Below, in pieces: positions 36,333 through 45,355 of a DNA stretch of 59,420 nucleotides (its first letter is position 1; each line of letters opens with the position of its first letter). Below the pieces are notes generated by a model. It was not told the origin of the DNA, ran no database searches, and saw only the letters and a list, made by a program, of their open reading frames with translations. Made by a program: the position numbers and the translations under genes. The stretch lies in NCBI GenBank assembly GCA_019420305.1, contig JAHZHL010000025.1, forward strand, positions 1 to 59,420, given 5' to 3'. This stretch comes from Bacillota bacterium (GTDB lineage Bacteria > Bacillota > Clostridia > Peptostreptococcales > Anaerovoracaceae).

Positions 36333-36978
36333 TCAGCCGGATACCAGTTTATATCCGACGCCCCTTACTGTATGGATGTATCGGGGCTTTTCCGGATTTG
36401 GCTCGATTTTTTTTCTGAGATTGCTGATATGAACCATGACGGTGCGCACATCCTCGTCAATCCCGTAGGAGTCCCAAAGATTATCGAAGATCTGGCGGCT
36501 TGTAAACACCCGGTTCGGATATCGGGAGAGAAGAACCAGAAGTTCAAATTCTTTTGCTGTAAGGTGTACAGGTTTTCCTCCGACTGTGACGGTATGAGCG
36601 GAAAGATCGATTTCCAGATCGCCGGTCGTCAGAATGTTCTGCGGCGCCGGGGCGTCGGGAGCACCGGAGTGGCTCATATTCTGTCGGCGGAGGTGTGCCT
36701 TTACTCGGGCAACCAGTTCGGCCGGGCTGAAGGGTTTGGAGATATAATCATCTCCGCCGATGGAAAGACCCAGTACCTTATCCATCTCCTGATTCTTGCA
36801 GCTGACGAAAAGAATGGGGACATCGCTCTGCTCACGGATTTTCGTCCTGAGCAAGGGCGACGGCCTTTGTGCTGTCGGTCGTCCAGACGACCTCATAGCC
36901 TTCTCTGGATAAGTAGAGCTTCATAAGCTGAATAATTTCCATTTCATTGTCGACTACCATGATCTTGTCTTGTGCCAT
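36333..36978 (-). pseudogene. OmpR-family response regulator with the phospho-acceptor region deleted
   Basis: From ATG 36978 (RBS GGGAGG) the frame gives a normal receiver start (DKIMVVDNEMEIIQLMKLYL) and stops after about 52 codons in DENP. The sequence continues in another frame as KIREQSDVPILFVS through a complete winged-helix output domain to 36333. About 20 residues that normally hold the LDIMLP phospho-acceptor aspartate are gone, with a frameshift. Any product would be an unphosphorylatable fragment. Possible former partner: the equally damaged kinase at 27172-28781. Confidence 0.8.
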
Positions 36979-36998
36979 GATGCACCTCCCTGTTATCC

Positions 36999-37030
36999 TA
37001 TTATTTTACCTTCAAAATTATTCCATTGCA
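36999..37030 (-). promoter_or_regulatory. Promoter of the response regulator gene
   Basis: On the minus strand: TTGCAA, a 17-bp spacer, then TAAAAT, about 25 bp before the RBS. Confidence 0.5.
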
Positions 37031-37114
37031 AGACTTGTGAATTTGAAATATGTCGCTTTTAAAATACATGTTTTTTCCGTCATGCGAGGACCTGTCCAAA
37101 ATCCGCTCAAAACA

Positions 37115-37143
37115 TTGACAATTCGGCGTCCGCGGCTTATAAT
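37115..37143 (+). promoter_or_regulatory. Sigma-A promoter of greA-lysS
   Basis: Perfect TTGACA, a 17-bp spacer, then TATAAT, 38 bp before the greA start. Confidence 0.85.
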
Positions 37144-37180
37144 AGTACGATATGACATGGGTCGAAAGGAGATTAACCAA

Positions 37181-37654
37181 ATGACAGAAGAAATACTGTT
37201 AACCAAAGAAGGCTACGATAAAATTGTAGAGGAGCACGAGGAGCTTGTTGCCGTCAGAAGGGCAGAGGTAGCGGAAAAATTAAAAGAAGCGATCGCGCAG
37301 GGCGATATATCGGAGAATGCCGACTATGACGCCGCTAAAAACGAGCAGGCGGAGCTGGAAGAGCGTATTCAAAAGCTGGAGAACATGATTCGTAAAGCCA
37401 AGATTATCGATGAAAGCGAGCTGGCAGGGGATCAGGTAACGGTAGGACTGACTGTAAAAGTTCAGGATATGGACACAAAGGAAGAAGAGGAATTTACCAT
37501 TGTAGGCTCTACAGAGGCGGACCCGTTTGAAGGAAGAATCTCCAATGAATCGCTGGTAGGTCAGGCGCTGCTGGGAAAAAAGGCAGGGGAAGAAGTCGCG
37601 GTAGAAGTTCCGGACGGAATTATCAACTATAAAATAATCGAAATCAGCAAGTAA
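37181..37654 (+). CDS. greA: Transcription elongation factor GreA
   Basis: 157 residues, the usual length. An N-terminal coiled coil (about 1-75) carries the family pattern LTKEGYDKI...REEHEEL-type and DISENADYDAAKNEQ, whose acidic tip enters the RNA polymerase secondary channel. The C-terminal FKBP-like domain follows (TIVGSTEADP, ISNESLVGQALLGKK). It rescues backtracked polymerase. Start ATG 37181 follows AAAGGAG; co-transcribed with lysS, 19 bp downstream. Confidence 0.95.
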   Translation: MTEEILLTKEGYDKIVEEHEELVAVRRAEVAEKLKEAIAQGDISENADYDAAKNEQAELEERIQKLENMIRKAKIIDESELAGDQVTVGLTVKVQDMDTKEEEEFTIVGSTEADPFEGRISNESLVGQALLGKKAGEEVAVEVPDGIINYKIIEISK

Positions 37655-37673
37655 GAAACCAGAGGTAGTAAGA

Positions 37674-39635
37674 ATGAGTGAACAGAAGAAAAACCAGAAT
37701 GTAAATCCGGACACGGAAGAGCTGACAGAAGAAGGATTGAGTGAACAGCGCAGAATCCGGAGAGAAAAGCTGAAAAATCTGCAGGAAGCGGGAAGGAATC
37801 CCTATTTGATTGAAAAGTGGGATGTCAACGCTTACAGCCAGGACATTAAAGACCGGTTTGAAGAAATGGACGGAAAGGAAGTTTCCATTGCCGGAAGAAT
37901 GATGGCCAAAAGAGGCATGGGAAAGGCATCCTTCATTGATATCCAGGATTCCAAAGGCAGAATTCAGTGCCATGTAAAAAAAGATGTTCTGGGAGAGGAA
38001 GAATATAAATGGTTTAAAACTTCCGATATCGGAGATCTGTTTGGTATCGTGGGAAAGGTGTTCCAGACCCAGCGGGGCGAAATTACAGTGGAAGTTTCCA
38101 AAATGGTGCTTCTTTCCAAGTCCCTGCAGGTGCTCCCCAATAAGTGGCACGGCCTGAAGGATACGGATATCCGTTACAGACAGCGTTATGTGGACCTGAT
38201 TATGAATCAGGATGTAAAGGATACCTTCATCAAGCGGGCGGCCATTATCAAGGAAATCAAGCGGGTTCTGGAGGAAGACTTCGGTTACCTGGAAGTGGAT
38301 ACGCCAATCTTGACAACGATTGCGGGCGGCGCCAACGCCCGTCCATTTGAGACACACCATAATACGCTGGATCTGGATATGAAGCTGCGTATTTCCAATG
38401 AATTGTACCTGAAGAGGCTGGTTGTGGGAGGCCTCGACCGGGTTTATGAAATGGGTAAAATGTTCCGTAATGAAGGGATGGATCGGAATCATAACCCGGA
38501 ATTTACATCCATGGAATGCTACATGGCCTATGAGGATATGGAGAAAACCATGGAAGTTACGGAACAGGTCGTTTCCAAAGCCGCGCTTAAGGCCACCGGC
38601 AGCATGGTCATCGAATATCAGGGAAAGAAGTTTGACCTGACGCCGCCGTGGAGAAGACTGAGAATGAGCGACGCGGTGAAAGAGATTACCGGCGTGGACT
38701 TTGATCAGATTCAGACGGACGAGGAAGCGAGAACCGCGGCCATCGGCCAGGGTATGGATAAGGATGAAGTGCAGGAAATGACCAGAGGAAAGATCCTGGC
38801 GGAAATGTTCGAGGAATATTGCGAAGATGTTCCGGGATATCTGGACGGTCCGGTTTTCGTAGTGGGACATCCGGTGGAAATTTCTCCGCTGGCAAAGCGG
38901 GATCCGGAAGATCCGAGAATCACCAGAAGATTCGAAGCGTATATCAACGGCTGGGAAATTGCCAACGCTTTCTCCGAGCTGAACGACCCGATTGACCAGT
39001 ACGAACGGTTTAAAGAGCAGCAGGCGCAGCTTGATGACGGCTCGGATGATGAGGCGCATCCGATGGACGAGGATTTTGTAAATGCGCTGGAAGTTGGACT
39101 GCCGCCGACAGGAGGCCTGGGAATCGGAATTGACCGTGTAATCATGCTGATTACCAATGCTCCGAGCATTCGGGATATTATCCTCTTCCCGACCATGAAG
39201 CCGCTGGACAGTGATTCCAAAAAGGCGAAAAAGCCGGCAGCCGCGGCTCCGGAAAAAATTGATTTTTCCAATGTGGAAATTGAACCGCTCTTTGAAGATA
39301 TGGTGGACTTCGACACATTCAGCAAGTCGGATTTCCGGGCGGTTAAGATCAAGGAATGTGAAGCGGTTCCCAAGAGCAAAAAGCTGCTGAAATTCGTTCT
39401 GGATGACGGAACGGATGAGGATCGCGTAATTCTCAGCGGAATCCACGACTATTACGAGCCGGAAGATCTGGTAGGAAAGACTGCGATTGCCATTGTCAAC
39501 CTGCCGCCGCGCAAGATGATGGGAATTGATTCCTGCGGCATGCTGATCAGCGCCGTACATCACGAAAAGGGAGAGGAAAGACTGCATCTTCTGATGGTGG
39601 ACGATCATATTCCGGCCGGCGCCAAGCTGTACTAA
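37674..39635 (+). CDS. lysS: Lysyl-tRNA synthetase (class II) with C-terminal tRNA-binding domain
   Basis: 653 residues. An N-terminal OB-fold anticodon-binding domain (about 55-160) precedes the class II catalytic core (about 170-510) with motif 2 FRNEGMDRNHNPEF and motif 3 GLGIGIDRV. After a linker rich in Lys/Ala (about 515-530) comes an extra EMAPII/MetRS-beta-like tRNA-binding domain (about 545-653). Standard bacterial LysS is about 490-500 residues; the extra domain occurs in some Clostridia. Follows greA in one operon. Confidence 0.93.
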   Translation: MSEQKKNQNVNPDTEELTEEGLSEQRRIRREKLKNLQEAGRNPYLIEKWDVNAYSQDIKDRFEEMDGKEVSIAGRMMAKRGMGKASFIDIQDSKGRIQCHVKKDVLGEEEYKWFKTSDIGDLFGIVGKVFQTQRGEITVEVSKMVLLSKSLQVLPNKWHGLKDTDIRYRQRYVDLIMNQDVKDTFIKRAAIIKEIKRVLEEDFGYLEVDTPILTTIAGGANARPFETHHNTLDLDMKLRISNELYLKRLVVGGLDRVYEMGKMFRNEGMDRNHNPEFTSMECYMAYEDMEKTMEVTEQVVSKAALKATGSMVIEYQGKKFDLTPPWRRLRMSDAVKEITGVDFDQIQTDEEARTAAIGQGMDKDEVQEMTRGKILAEMFEEYCEDVPGYLDGPVFVVGHPVEISPLAKRDPEDPRITRRFEAYINGWEIANAFSELNDPIDQYERFKEQQAQLDDGSDDEAHPMDEDFVNALEVGLPPTGGLGIGIDRVIMLITNAPSIRDIILFPTMKPLDSDSKKAKKPAAAAPEKIDFSNVEIEPLFEDMVDFDTFSKSDFRAVKIKECEAVPKSKKLLKFVLDDGTDEDRVILSGIHDYYEPEDLVGKTAIAIVNLPPRKMMGIDSCGMLISAVHHEKGEERLHLLMVDDHIPAGAKLY

Positions 39636-39691
39636 GATGTAACGTTTTGGATGTCAAAACTCAGAGATAAAAAATCGCATAATGAACAGAA

Positions 39692-39726
39692 AAAAGGCAG
39701 CCCAAGTATCAAAGTGGCTGCCTTTT
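39692..39726. terminator. Bidirectional terminator between lysS and the AlbA-type gene
   Basis: GGCAGCC...GGCTGCC stem flanked by an A run on the left and TTTT on the right, suitable for both converging genes. Confidence 0.7.
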
Positions 39727-39742
39727 CCGTATAAGTGGTTGC

Positions 39743-41167
39743 TTATTTCGTAATAATACTCCAGTATCCGGTCTTTTTTGAGCCAATACGCTCAATGGCA
39801 CTTTTATCTTTCAGGGATTTAATTGCTCGATCAATAGTACGAGCAGAAATATCAAGTATTTCAATCAGGTCTGATCTCGTAGCCGTAGGATTAGCTGCAA
39901 TCGCGTTGTATACAAGCAATTCGTTTTTATCAAAATTTATTTCGCCATTTATTTCGCCATTTATTTCGCCATTTATTTCGCCATTTATTTCGCCATCTGC
40001 GTTGTTATTTTGTATCGTAGCATTGAGCATAAAGGCATTATCACTGTATTCCGGTGCGGGAAGTCCGGCCCCCTCCATTTCCTTAAACATACGATCAACA
40101 CCTTCACCAAACTCTTTTACATAATCATATTCCTGCAGGAAACGAGCGATTTTTGGATTGCGAGAAAAATGTACGGTGCGGATATTGCTTAAACGCACAA
40201 TGCCGGGGAGAGTACCGGGACTCTCTACGGTAATATGATCGTCGAACATTTTTATCTGAATATCGGTTCCTTTAATGCTGTAATCACGGTGGGCGATGGC
40301 GTTGATGATGATCTCTTTCCAAACAAACTCAGGGTATTCCGGAGTGGTGTGAAATCTGCCATCGTTGCCGAGCCGTGTGCGTTCCTTGATTTGATCGCCT
40401 ACAAAATTGAGGGACTGGCGTACTATATCAAGGATTTTACCTTCGAATATCTTATCCTTGATAACATTCATTTCTGTACCGACCTTTGCTTCTGTACCGT
40501 CATAGCGGATAAAACGCACTCTGGCTCTCGGAAAGAAACGCTGTGGATTTGTCCCAAAAAGAAGAAGCGCCGCTCCACTCATTTCTTCTCTGCCATCGTG
40601 CTGAACAATATAGTCTTGATTTTGTCTGATATATTCCTCGGCGGATTTTGTATAACCGATTTTCTTACAGTATTCGGCAACAAAATTCATATCAATATCA
40701 TCTAACGTAGAGCGGAACACAGGCTCATCTTCAAAATAGCGGGAGCCTTTGGCATACATAAGCTGTAAGCGTTCATCAAAGTTTAGCTTCTTTGATTTGT
40801 CGCCCATTCGATAATAAACGTCATCCTGCTGATTGGCGTGTAACTCAGAACTTTGGGGAATCGTTATAATTAAAAGATGATTTGGTTTCCCGTCTTTATC
40901 CTTGCATTCAACTGTTCCGAACATTACTTTTACCGAAGGAGTGCAGTAATCAAAAGGGACACGGAGTATATCGTTGATATTGTTGGTATATGTGTCAATA
41001 CCCGTTATGTCTCCATTGTCTTCAATGCCGATGACGAGTGTACCGCCATCTGCATTGGCAAAGGCCACGATATGATTGGATAAGCCTTTAGCGTCTTTTC
41101 TTGCGCTTTTGCGGTCAAAGACCTGATCCTCTTTTTTCGTACATAATTCTTCAAGCGAGTATTTCAT
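39743..41167 (-). CDS. AlbA_2/Schlafen-type ATP-binding transcriptional regulator with GEIN repeat linker
   Basis: 474 residues. The N-terminal AlbA_2 (Schlafen AAA-4) domain (about 1-130) shows DRKSARKDAKGLSNHIVAFANADGG-like sequence and IGIEDNG. A GHKL-type ATPase-like segment with NAIAHRDYS and GTLP lies at about 290-345. A five-fold GEIN linker at about 390-410 leads to a C-terminal winged helix (SDLIEILDISARTIDRAIKSL). Such proteins often regulate stress or mobile-element genes; target unknown. Start ATG 41167 is preferred over one 8 codons upstream, which lacks an RBS. Confidence 0.83.
   Translation of the reverse strand: MKYSLEELCTKKEDQVFDRKSARKDAKGLSNHIVAFANADGGTLVIGIEDNGDITGIDTYTNNINDILRVPFDYCTPSVKVMFGTVECKDKDGKPNHLLIITIPQSSELHANQQDDVYYRMGDKSKKLNFDERLQLMYAKGSRYFEDEPVFRSTLDDIDMNFVAEYCKKIGYTKSAEEYIRQNQDYIVQHDGREEMSGAALLLFGTNPQRFFPRARVRFIRYDGTEAKVGTEMNVIKDKIFEGKILDIVRQSLNFVGDQIKERTRLGNDGRFHTTPEYPEFVWKEIIINAIAHRDYSIKGTDIQIKMFDDHITVESPGTLPGIVRLSNIRTVHFSRNPKIARFLQEYDYVKEFGEGVDRMFKEMEGAGLPAPEYSDNAFMLNATIQNNNADGEINGEINGEINGEINGEINFDKNELLVYNAIAANPTATRSDLIEILDISARTIDRAIKSLKDKSAIERIGSKKTGYWSIITK
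39935..39994. repeat. Five exact 12-bp tandem repeats inside the AlbA-type gene
   Basis: Five identical copies of ATTTATTTCGCC encode (GEIN)5. The unit is a multiple of three, so copy-number change alters linker length without breaking the frame. Confidence 0.95.
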
Positions 41168-41344
41168 ATATAAACAGCTCCATTCTGTCACTTTATTTCA
41201 AAAACTGGTTATGGTATTCTTGATAACGGAAACGATAACCCTACGCAATCTGCTGAATATCATACCCAATTTCGATATATTCTAATATTGTATCATTCTT
41301 TTTATATAAGTAAATGCTGTTGCTCTGGTTTTCTCATGAAAATC

Positions 41345-41373
41345 AGTTGAAAAAACAGGCGCAAAGTGATACC
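41345..41373 (+). promoter_or_regulatory. Promoter of asnS
   Basis: TTGAAA, a 17-bp spacer, then TACCAT. A short CCGGCTGT/ACAGCCGG hairpin follows at 41406-41422 in the leader. No T-box motif is visible. Confidence 0.5.
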
Positions 41374-41447
41374 ATAAAATGAACTGTAAAAGTATACAAA
41401 AATTCCCGGCTGTAACAGCCGGATAAAAATAAAAGGGAGAGTGAACT

Positions 41448-42842
41448 ATGAAGGATATACAGGTACGTTCCCTATTCCGGGAACCAGACAAGTATGCGGA
41501 CCAGGAAATTACGGTTCATGGCTGGATTCGGACCAACAGAGGATCGAACAAATTCGGATTTATTGAACTGAATGACGGGACATTTTTCAAATCCGTGCAG
41601 GTGGTTTATGAAGCCGAATTTTTGAATAATTTTGAGGAAATTTCAAAGGCGCCGATCGCGGCGGCATTGATGGTAAAAGGGACATTTGTTCTGACTCCGC
41701 AGGCAAAACAGCCTTTTGAAATCAAGGCAAAGGAAGTTGTAATCGAGGCGGACTCTGATTCGGATTATCCCCTCCAGAAAAAACGCCACAGTATGGAGTT
41801 TCTGCGGGAAATCGCCCATCTTCGTCCGAGGAGCAATACGTTCTCGGCAGTATTCCGGGTGCGTTCCCTGGCAGCCTACGCAATCCATAAATTCTTCCAG
41901 GAACGGGATTTCGTATATGTGCATACACCGATTGTAACCGGAAGCGATTGCGAGGGGGCGGGAGAAATGTTCCGTATCACAACCCTGGATATGGAAAACC
42001 TCCCGAAAACAGAAGATGGCAAAATTGATTACAGCCAGGACTTTTTCGGAAAGGAAACGAGCCTGACCGTGAGCGGACAGCTGGAAGCGGAAACTTTTGC
42101 CCTGGCTTTCCGCAACGTCTACACCTTCGGACCGACCTTCCGCGCGGAAAATTCCAATACCGCGAGACACGCGTCCGAATTCTGGATGATTGAGCCGGAA
42201 GTGGCCTTCGCGGATCTTTCCGACAATATGGATCTGGCGGAAGATATGATCAAATATATTATCCGCTACGTTCTGGAGCATGCTCCGGAGGAGATGGAAT
42301 TTTTCGGCAAGTTCATGGATAAAGGTCTGCTGGAGCGGCTGACCGCGCTTGTGAACGCGGAATTCGCCCGTGTCACCTACACCGAAGCCGTAGAACTTTT
42401 AAAGAAATCCGGTAAGAAATTTGAGTACCCGGTGGAATGGGGGATTGATCTGCAGACGGAGCATGAACGTTATCTGACCGAGGAAATTTATAAAAAGCCG
42501 GTCTTTGTAACCGACTATCCGAAAGACATCAAGGCCTTTTACATGCGCCTCAACGACGATGGAAAAACGGTCGCGGCATGTGATCTGTTAGTTCCGGGGG
42601 TAGGCGAGATTATCGGCGGCAGCCAGAGAGAAGAACGCTACGACGTGCTGAAATCCAGAATGGATGAGCTGAGTTTGGATGAGAAGGACTATTGGTGGTA
42701 TATGGATCTCCGCAAATACGGAGGCGTGAAACACGCGGGCTATGGTCTCGGCTTTGAGCGAATCATTATGTACCTGACCGGAATCAGCAACATCCGCGAC
42801 GTGCTCCCGTTCCCGAGGACGCCGAAAACGGCTGAATTTTAA
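41448..42842 (+). CDS. asnS: Asparaginyl-tRNA synthetase
   Basis: 464 residues, the usual length. An N-terminal OB fold (about 15-110) includes VHGWIRTNRGSNKFGFIELNDG, followed by a class II catalytic domain with motif 2 (GPTFRAENSNTARHASEFWMIEPE) and motif 3 (GYGLGFERIIMYLTG). AsnRS rather than AspRS because no bacterial AspRS insertion domain is present and the length is near 460. RBS AAAGGGAGAG. Single gene ended by its own terminator. Confidence 0.93.
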   Translation: MKDIQVRSLFREPDKYADQEITVHGWIRTNRGSNKFGFIELNDGTFFKSVQVVYEAEFLNNFEEISKAPIAAALMVKGTFVLTPQAKQPFEIKAKEVVIEADSDSDYPLQKKRHSMEFLREIAHLRPRSNTFSAVFRVRSLAAYAIHKFFQERDFVYVHTPIVTGSDCEGAGEMFRITTLDMENLPKTEDGKIDYSQDFFGKETSLTVSGQLEAETFALAFRNVYTFGPTFRAENSNTARHASEFWMIEPEVAFADLSDNMDLAEDMIKYIIRYVLEHAPEEMEFFGKFMDKGLLERLTALVNAEFARVTYTEAVELLKKSGKKFEYPVEWGIDLQTEHERYLTEEIYKKPVFVTDYPKDIKAFYMRLNDDGKTVAACDLLVPGVGEIIGGSQREERYDVLKSRMDELSLDEKDYWWYMDLRKYGGVKHAGYGLGFERIIMYLTGISNIRDVLPFPRTPKTAEF

Positions 42843-42857
42843 ATAGAAAAACGGGCT

Positions 42858-42890
42858 AAGCTGCCATGCTTTCTGCGGGCAGCTTTTTTC
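42858..42890 (+). terminator. Terminator of asnS
   Basis: An AAGCTGCC...GGCAGCTT stem followed by TTTTC, directly after the asnS stop. Confidence 0.8.
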
Positions 42891-42928
42891 GTGGAAAAAA
42901 CGATGCTGCTATAAAAGAAAAAATCCCT

Positions 42929-42957
42929 TTGACAAACGACGCGAGTAGCAGTACAAT
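42929..42957 (+). promoter_or_regulatory. Sigma-A promoter of the double-MarR gene
   Basis: TTGACA, a 17-bp spacer, then TACAAT. Three CAATAAT copies over 42954-42990 could be operator sites for the encoded regulator. Confidence 0.65.
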
Positions 42958-43037
42958 AATTAGCGTGGCAATAATTAAAAAGACAATAATATTTCGAAAA
43001 TCAAATTCTATCGGAAAGGAAATGGTGTTCAGAAGCT

Positions 43038-43985
43038 ATGAGCGCCGGAATAGGGAGAATGAAGACAGAACAGACAAAGAGGATGGATGCAAACGTCGAT
43101 AGCCGCCTTTTTAACGATATTATGTCGGTACAGATCCTGTTTCATAAAATGCTGTTTCACAGACTAAAGCCTTCCGGACTGACTGCGGGACAGCCTAAAA
43201 TACTGGAATTCCTGGCGGCGAGGGGAGAGGCAGTGCAGCGGGAGATCGCCAGTGCCAGCGACATCGGAGCCCCCACGGCAGCCAGGATTTTATCGAAAAT
43301 GGAAGCTTCCGGACTGATACAGAGGGCCCACAGAGAAGGAAATCGGCGCAGCGTCGTAGTAGAGCTTACTTCCAAAGGACAGGAGCAGTCTCGGCTGGTG
43401 CGGGAGACCTTTGCCCGGTGCGAATCAATCGCGATTCGAGGATTGGAGGACAGAGATCGGATTTTGAGCCTCCTGGGGAAGGTGGAAGAAAATCTCAGAA
43501 CGCCAGACGGAGAGGATGTCGAAGAAGAACGCGGCTCAGAGGCTACGAAAAAATTTCCCTTTCAGAAAAGCCTGCACTATAGACTGATGATCTGCCAGAC
43601 GTTGCTGCGAAAGCGGTTGTATGAGGAACTTGCGGATACAAAGCTTACAACCGGTCAGCCTAAGGTTCTGGAATTTCTCGCTGGCAGAGAAGGCTGCCAG
43701 CAAAAGGAAATCGCTCAGGCGTGCCTGATAGAGCCGGCTACGGTTACAAGCCTGCTGCTTCATATGGAACAGGCCGGTCTGGTTGTACGCAGAGAAGAAA
43801 ACGGAAACCGTCGGTCGCTGTTTGTATATCTGACGGATGAAGGCAGAGCGATGGCAGCCCGATCCAAAGAGGGCGTCCAGCGCGTGATAAACGGTGCTTT
43901 CGCGGGAATAGAAGACAGGCAGGAGGAAGCGGCCGCGGATCTGAGGCAAATGTATGAGAACTTAAAGGAGCGAGCAGAACGATAA
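43038..43985 (+). CDS. Tandem double-MarR regulator (single-chain pseudo-dimer)
   Basis: 315 residues made of two MarR domains in a row (about 15-145 and 165-305). The two recognition regions align well: TAGQPKILEFLAARGE with TTGQPKVLEFLAGREG, and EGNRRSVVVELT with NGNRRSLFVYLT. Ordinary MarR proteins are about 140-160 residues and dimerise, so this is an internal gene duplication and fusion. Start ATG 43038 is uncertain; ATGs at 43059 and 43083 are in frame. It lies 12 bp before the YczE-kinase fusion and may regulate it. Confidence 0.8.
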   Translation: MSAGIGRMKTEQTKRMDANVDSRLFNDIMSVQILFHKMLFHRLKPSGLTAGQPKILEFLAARGEAVQREIASASDIGAPTAARILSKMEASGLIQRAHREGNRRSVVVELTSKGQEQSRLVRETFARCESIAIRGLEDRDRILSLLGKVEENLRTPDGEDVEEERGSEATKKFPFQKSLHYRLMICQTLLRKRLYEELADTKLTTGQPKVLEFLAGREGCQQKEIAQACLIEPATVTSLLLHMEQAGLVVRREENGNRRSLFVYLTDEGRAMAARSKEGVQRVINGAFAGIEDRQEEAAADLRQMYENLKERAER

Positions 43986-43997
43986 TTTGGAGGAATT

Positions 43998-45293
43998 ATG
44001 TCAAAAAAAGAAGTCTTAAAACATTATTTCATTTTTTTAATCGGTATCTATATTAATTCGTTTGGGATCAGCTTTATTACAAAAGCGGCTCTCGGCACGT
44101 CTCCTATTTCCAGTGTGCCTTATGTCCTGAGCCTTGGATTCTGGCCGACGATGGGGGAATTCACGATTGCCCTCAGCCTATTGCTGATTCTGCTGCAAAT
44201 TGCGCTTTTGGGAAAAAAGTTTAAAAAGGCCAGCCTGCTGCAGATTCCGGTGTCTATCGTGTTCGGATACTTTATCGACTGGTCCATGCTGCTTTTGGAA
44301 TGGGTGAATCCCCAGGAATATCTGATGAAAATTTTATTTCTTTTGATCGGATGTGTGATTCTGGGATTCGGCGTGTTCCTCGAAGTCGCGGCGGATGTGG
44401 TTATGCTTCCGGGGGAAGCCTTTGTGCAGGCGGTCACCATTCGTTTCCGGACCGATTTCGGAATCACGAAGGTATGTTTTGACGCTTCCATGGCAGGAAG
44501 CGCGCTGGTCATTTCTCTTATTTTATTCCACGGGGTAATCGGGGTTCGGGAAGGGACGATTGTCGCGGCGCTGACCGTGGGACTGATTGCCAAACTTTTC
44601 GGAAAGGCATTGAAAAAACCGACTGCCAAGCTTCTTCCGGCACAGGTGCGGGAAGCGGTTCCTGAATATGAAGAGACCGGTACGCCGCATCGGATTATTA
44701 CCATTGGAAGGGAGTTCGGAAGCGGCGGCAGAGAAGTGGGAAAACTGGTGGCGGAAAAGCTGGGAATTGCCTATTATGACAGTGAGGTAATCCGGCGCGC
44801 TGCCGAGGAAAGCGATTATTCCGAACAGTATATCCGGAATAATGAGGAAAAGCTTCCGGACGCGCGTCTCTATGATCTGTACACGCAGTACTACTCCTAT
44901 GGAGCTGAGGAAAAGCCCAAGTATGAAGCATTGTTTCAGGTGGAACAGAAGGTTATGAAAGAACTGGCGGAAAAAAATTCCTGCGTTATTGTGGGAAGAG
45001 CTTCCGGCTATGTGTTCCGGAAATATAAAACCGCGCTGCATGTGTTTATCAGCGCGGGAATGCAGCATAAAATCGATCGGGTTGTCCGGCGGGACGGACT
45101 GGATCCGAAAGAAGCGGAGAAAAAAATTAAAAAGGTGGCGATCGAGCGTAAAAACCACTGTAAATACTTTACCGGAAGAGACTGGGGGATGGCGGAAAAT
45201 TACGATCTGGCGCTGCGGACAGACGCTTTTTCTGTGGAGGATGTAGCAGACACCATTATCAAAATGTCAGACAAAAAACTGCGGGCACAGTAG
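43998..45293 (+). CDS. YczE-like membrane protein fused to a cytidylate-kinase-like domain
   Basis: 431 residues. The N-terminal half (about 1-205) has five or so membrane helices and resembles the YczE/YyaS family (IGIYINSFGISFITKAALGTSPISS). The C-terminal half (about 230-425) is a cytidylate-kinase-like P-loop domain: ITIGREFGSGGREVGKLVAEKL carries the nucleotide loop and VIVGRASGYV is typical. The loop is not a standard GxxxxGK, so kinase activity is uncertain. Both domains occur fused in some Lachnospiraceae-type Clostridia. RBS GGAGG. Confidence 0.82.
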   Translation: MSKKEVLKHYFIFLIGIYINSFGISFITKAALGTSPISSVPYVLSLGFWPTMGEFTIALSLLLILLQIALLGKKFKKASLLQIPVSIVFGYFIDWSMLLLEWVNPQEYLMKILFLLIGCVILGFGVFLEVAADVVMLPGEAFVQAVTIRFRTDFGITKVCFDASMAGSALVISLILFHGVIGVREGTIVAALTVGLIAKLFGKALKKPTAKLLPAQVREAVPEYEETGTPHRIITIGREFGSGGREVGKLVAEKLGIAYYDSEVIRRAAEESDYSEQYIRNNEEKLPDARLYDLYTQYYSYGAEEKPKYEALFQVEQKVMKELAEKNSCVIVGRASGYVFRKYKTALHVFISAGMQHKIDRVVRRDGLDPKEAEKKIKKVAIERKNHCKYFTGRDWGMAENYDLALRTDAFSVEDVADTIIKMSDKKLRAQ

Positions 45294-45307
45294 GAAGAAA
45301 AGGGATT

Positions 45308-45340
45308 GACATTTTTTTACAAACATGTCAGAATAGAAAA
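45308..45340 (+). promoter_or_regulatory. Promoter of the amidase gene
   Basis: TTGACA followed about 18 bp later by an AGAATA-type -10 box, upstream of AAGGAGG. Confidence 0.45.
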
Positions 45341-45355
45341 AAGGAGGCTGTGCCA

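Noticed and set aside
37644..39608. A 654-codon minus-strand ORF across lysS
   Set aside because: It mirrors the codon pattern of lysS, which has all class II synthetase motifs.
41206..41447. T-box riboswitch before asnS
   Set aside because: No T-box sequence, specifier loop or large antiterminator; only a short hairpin is seen.
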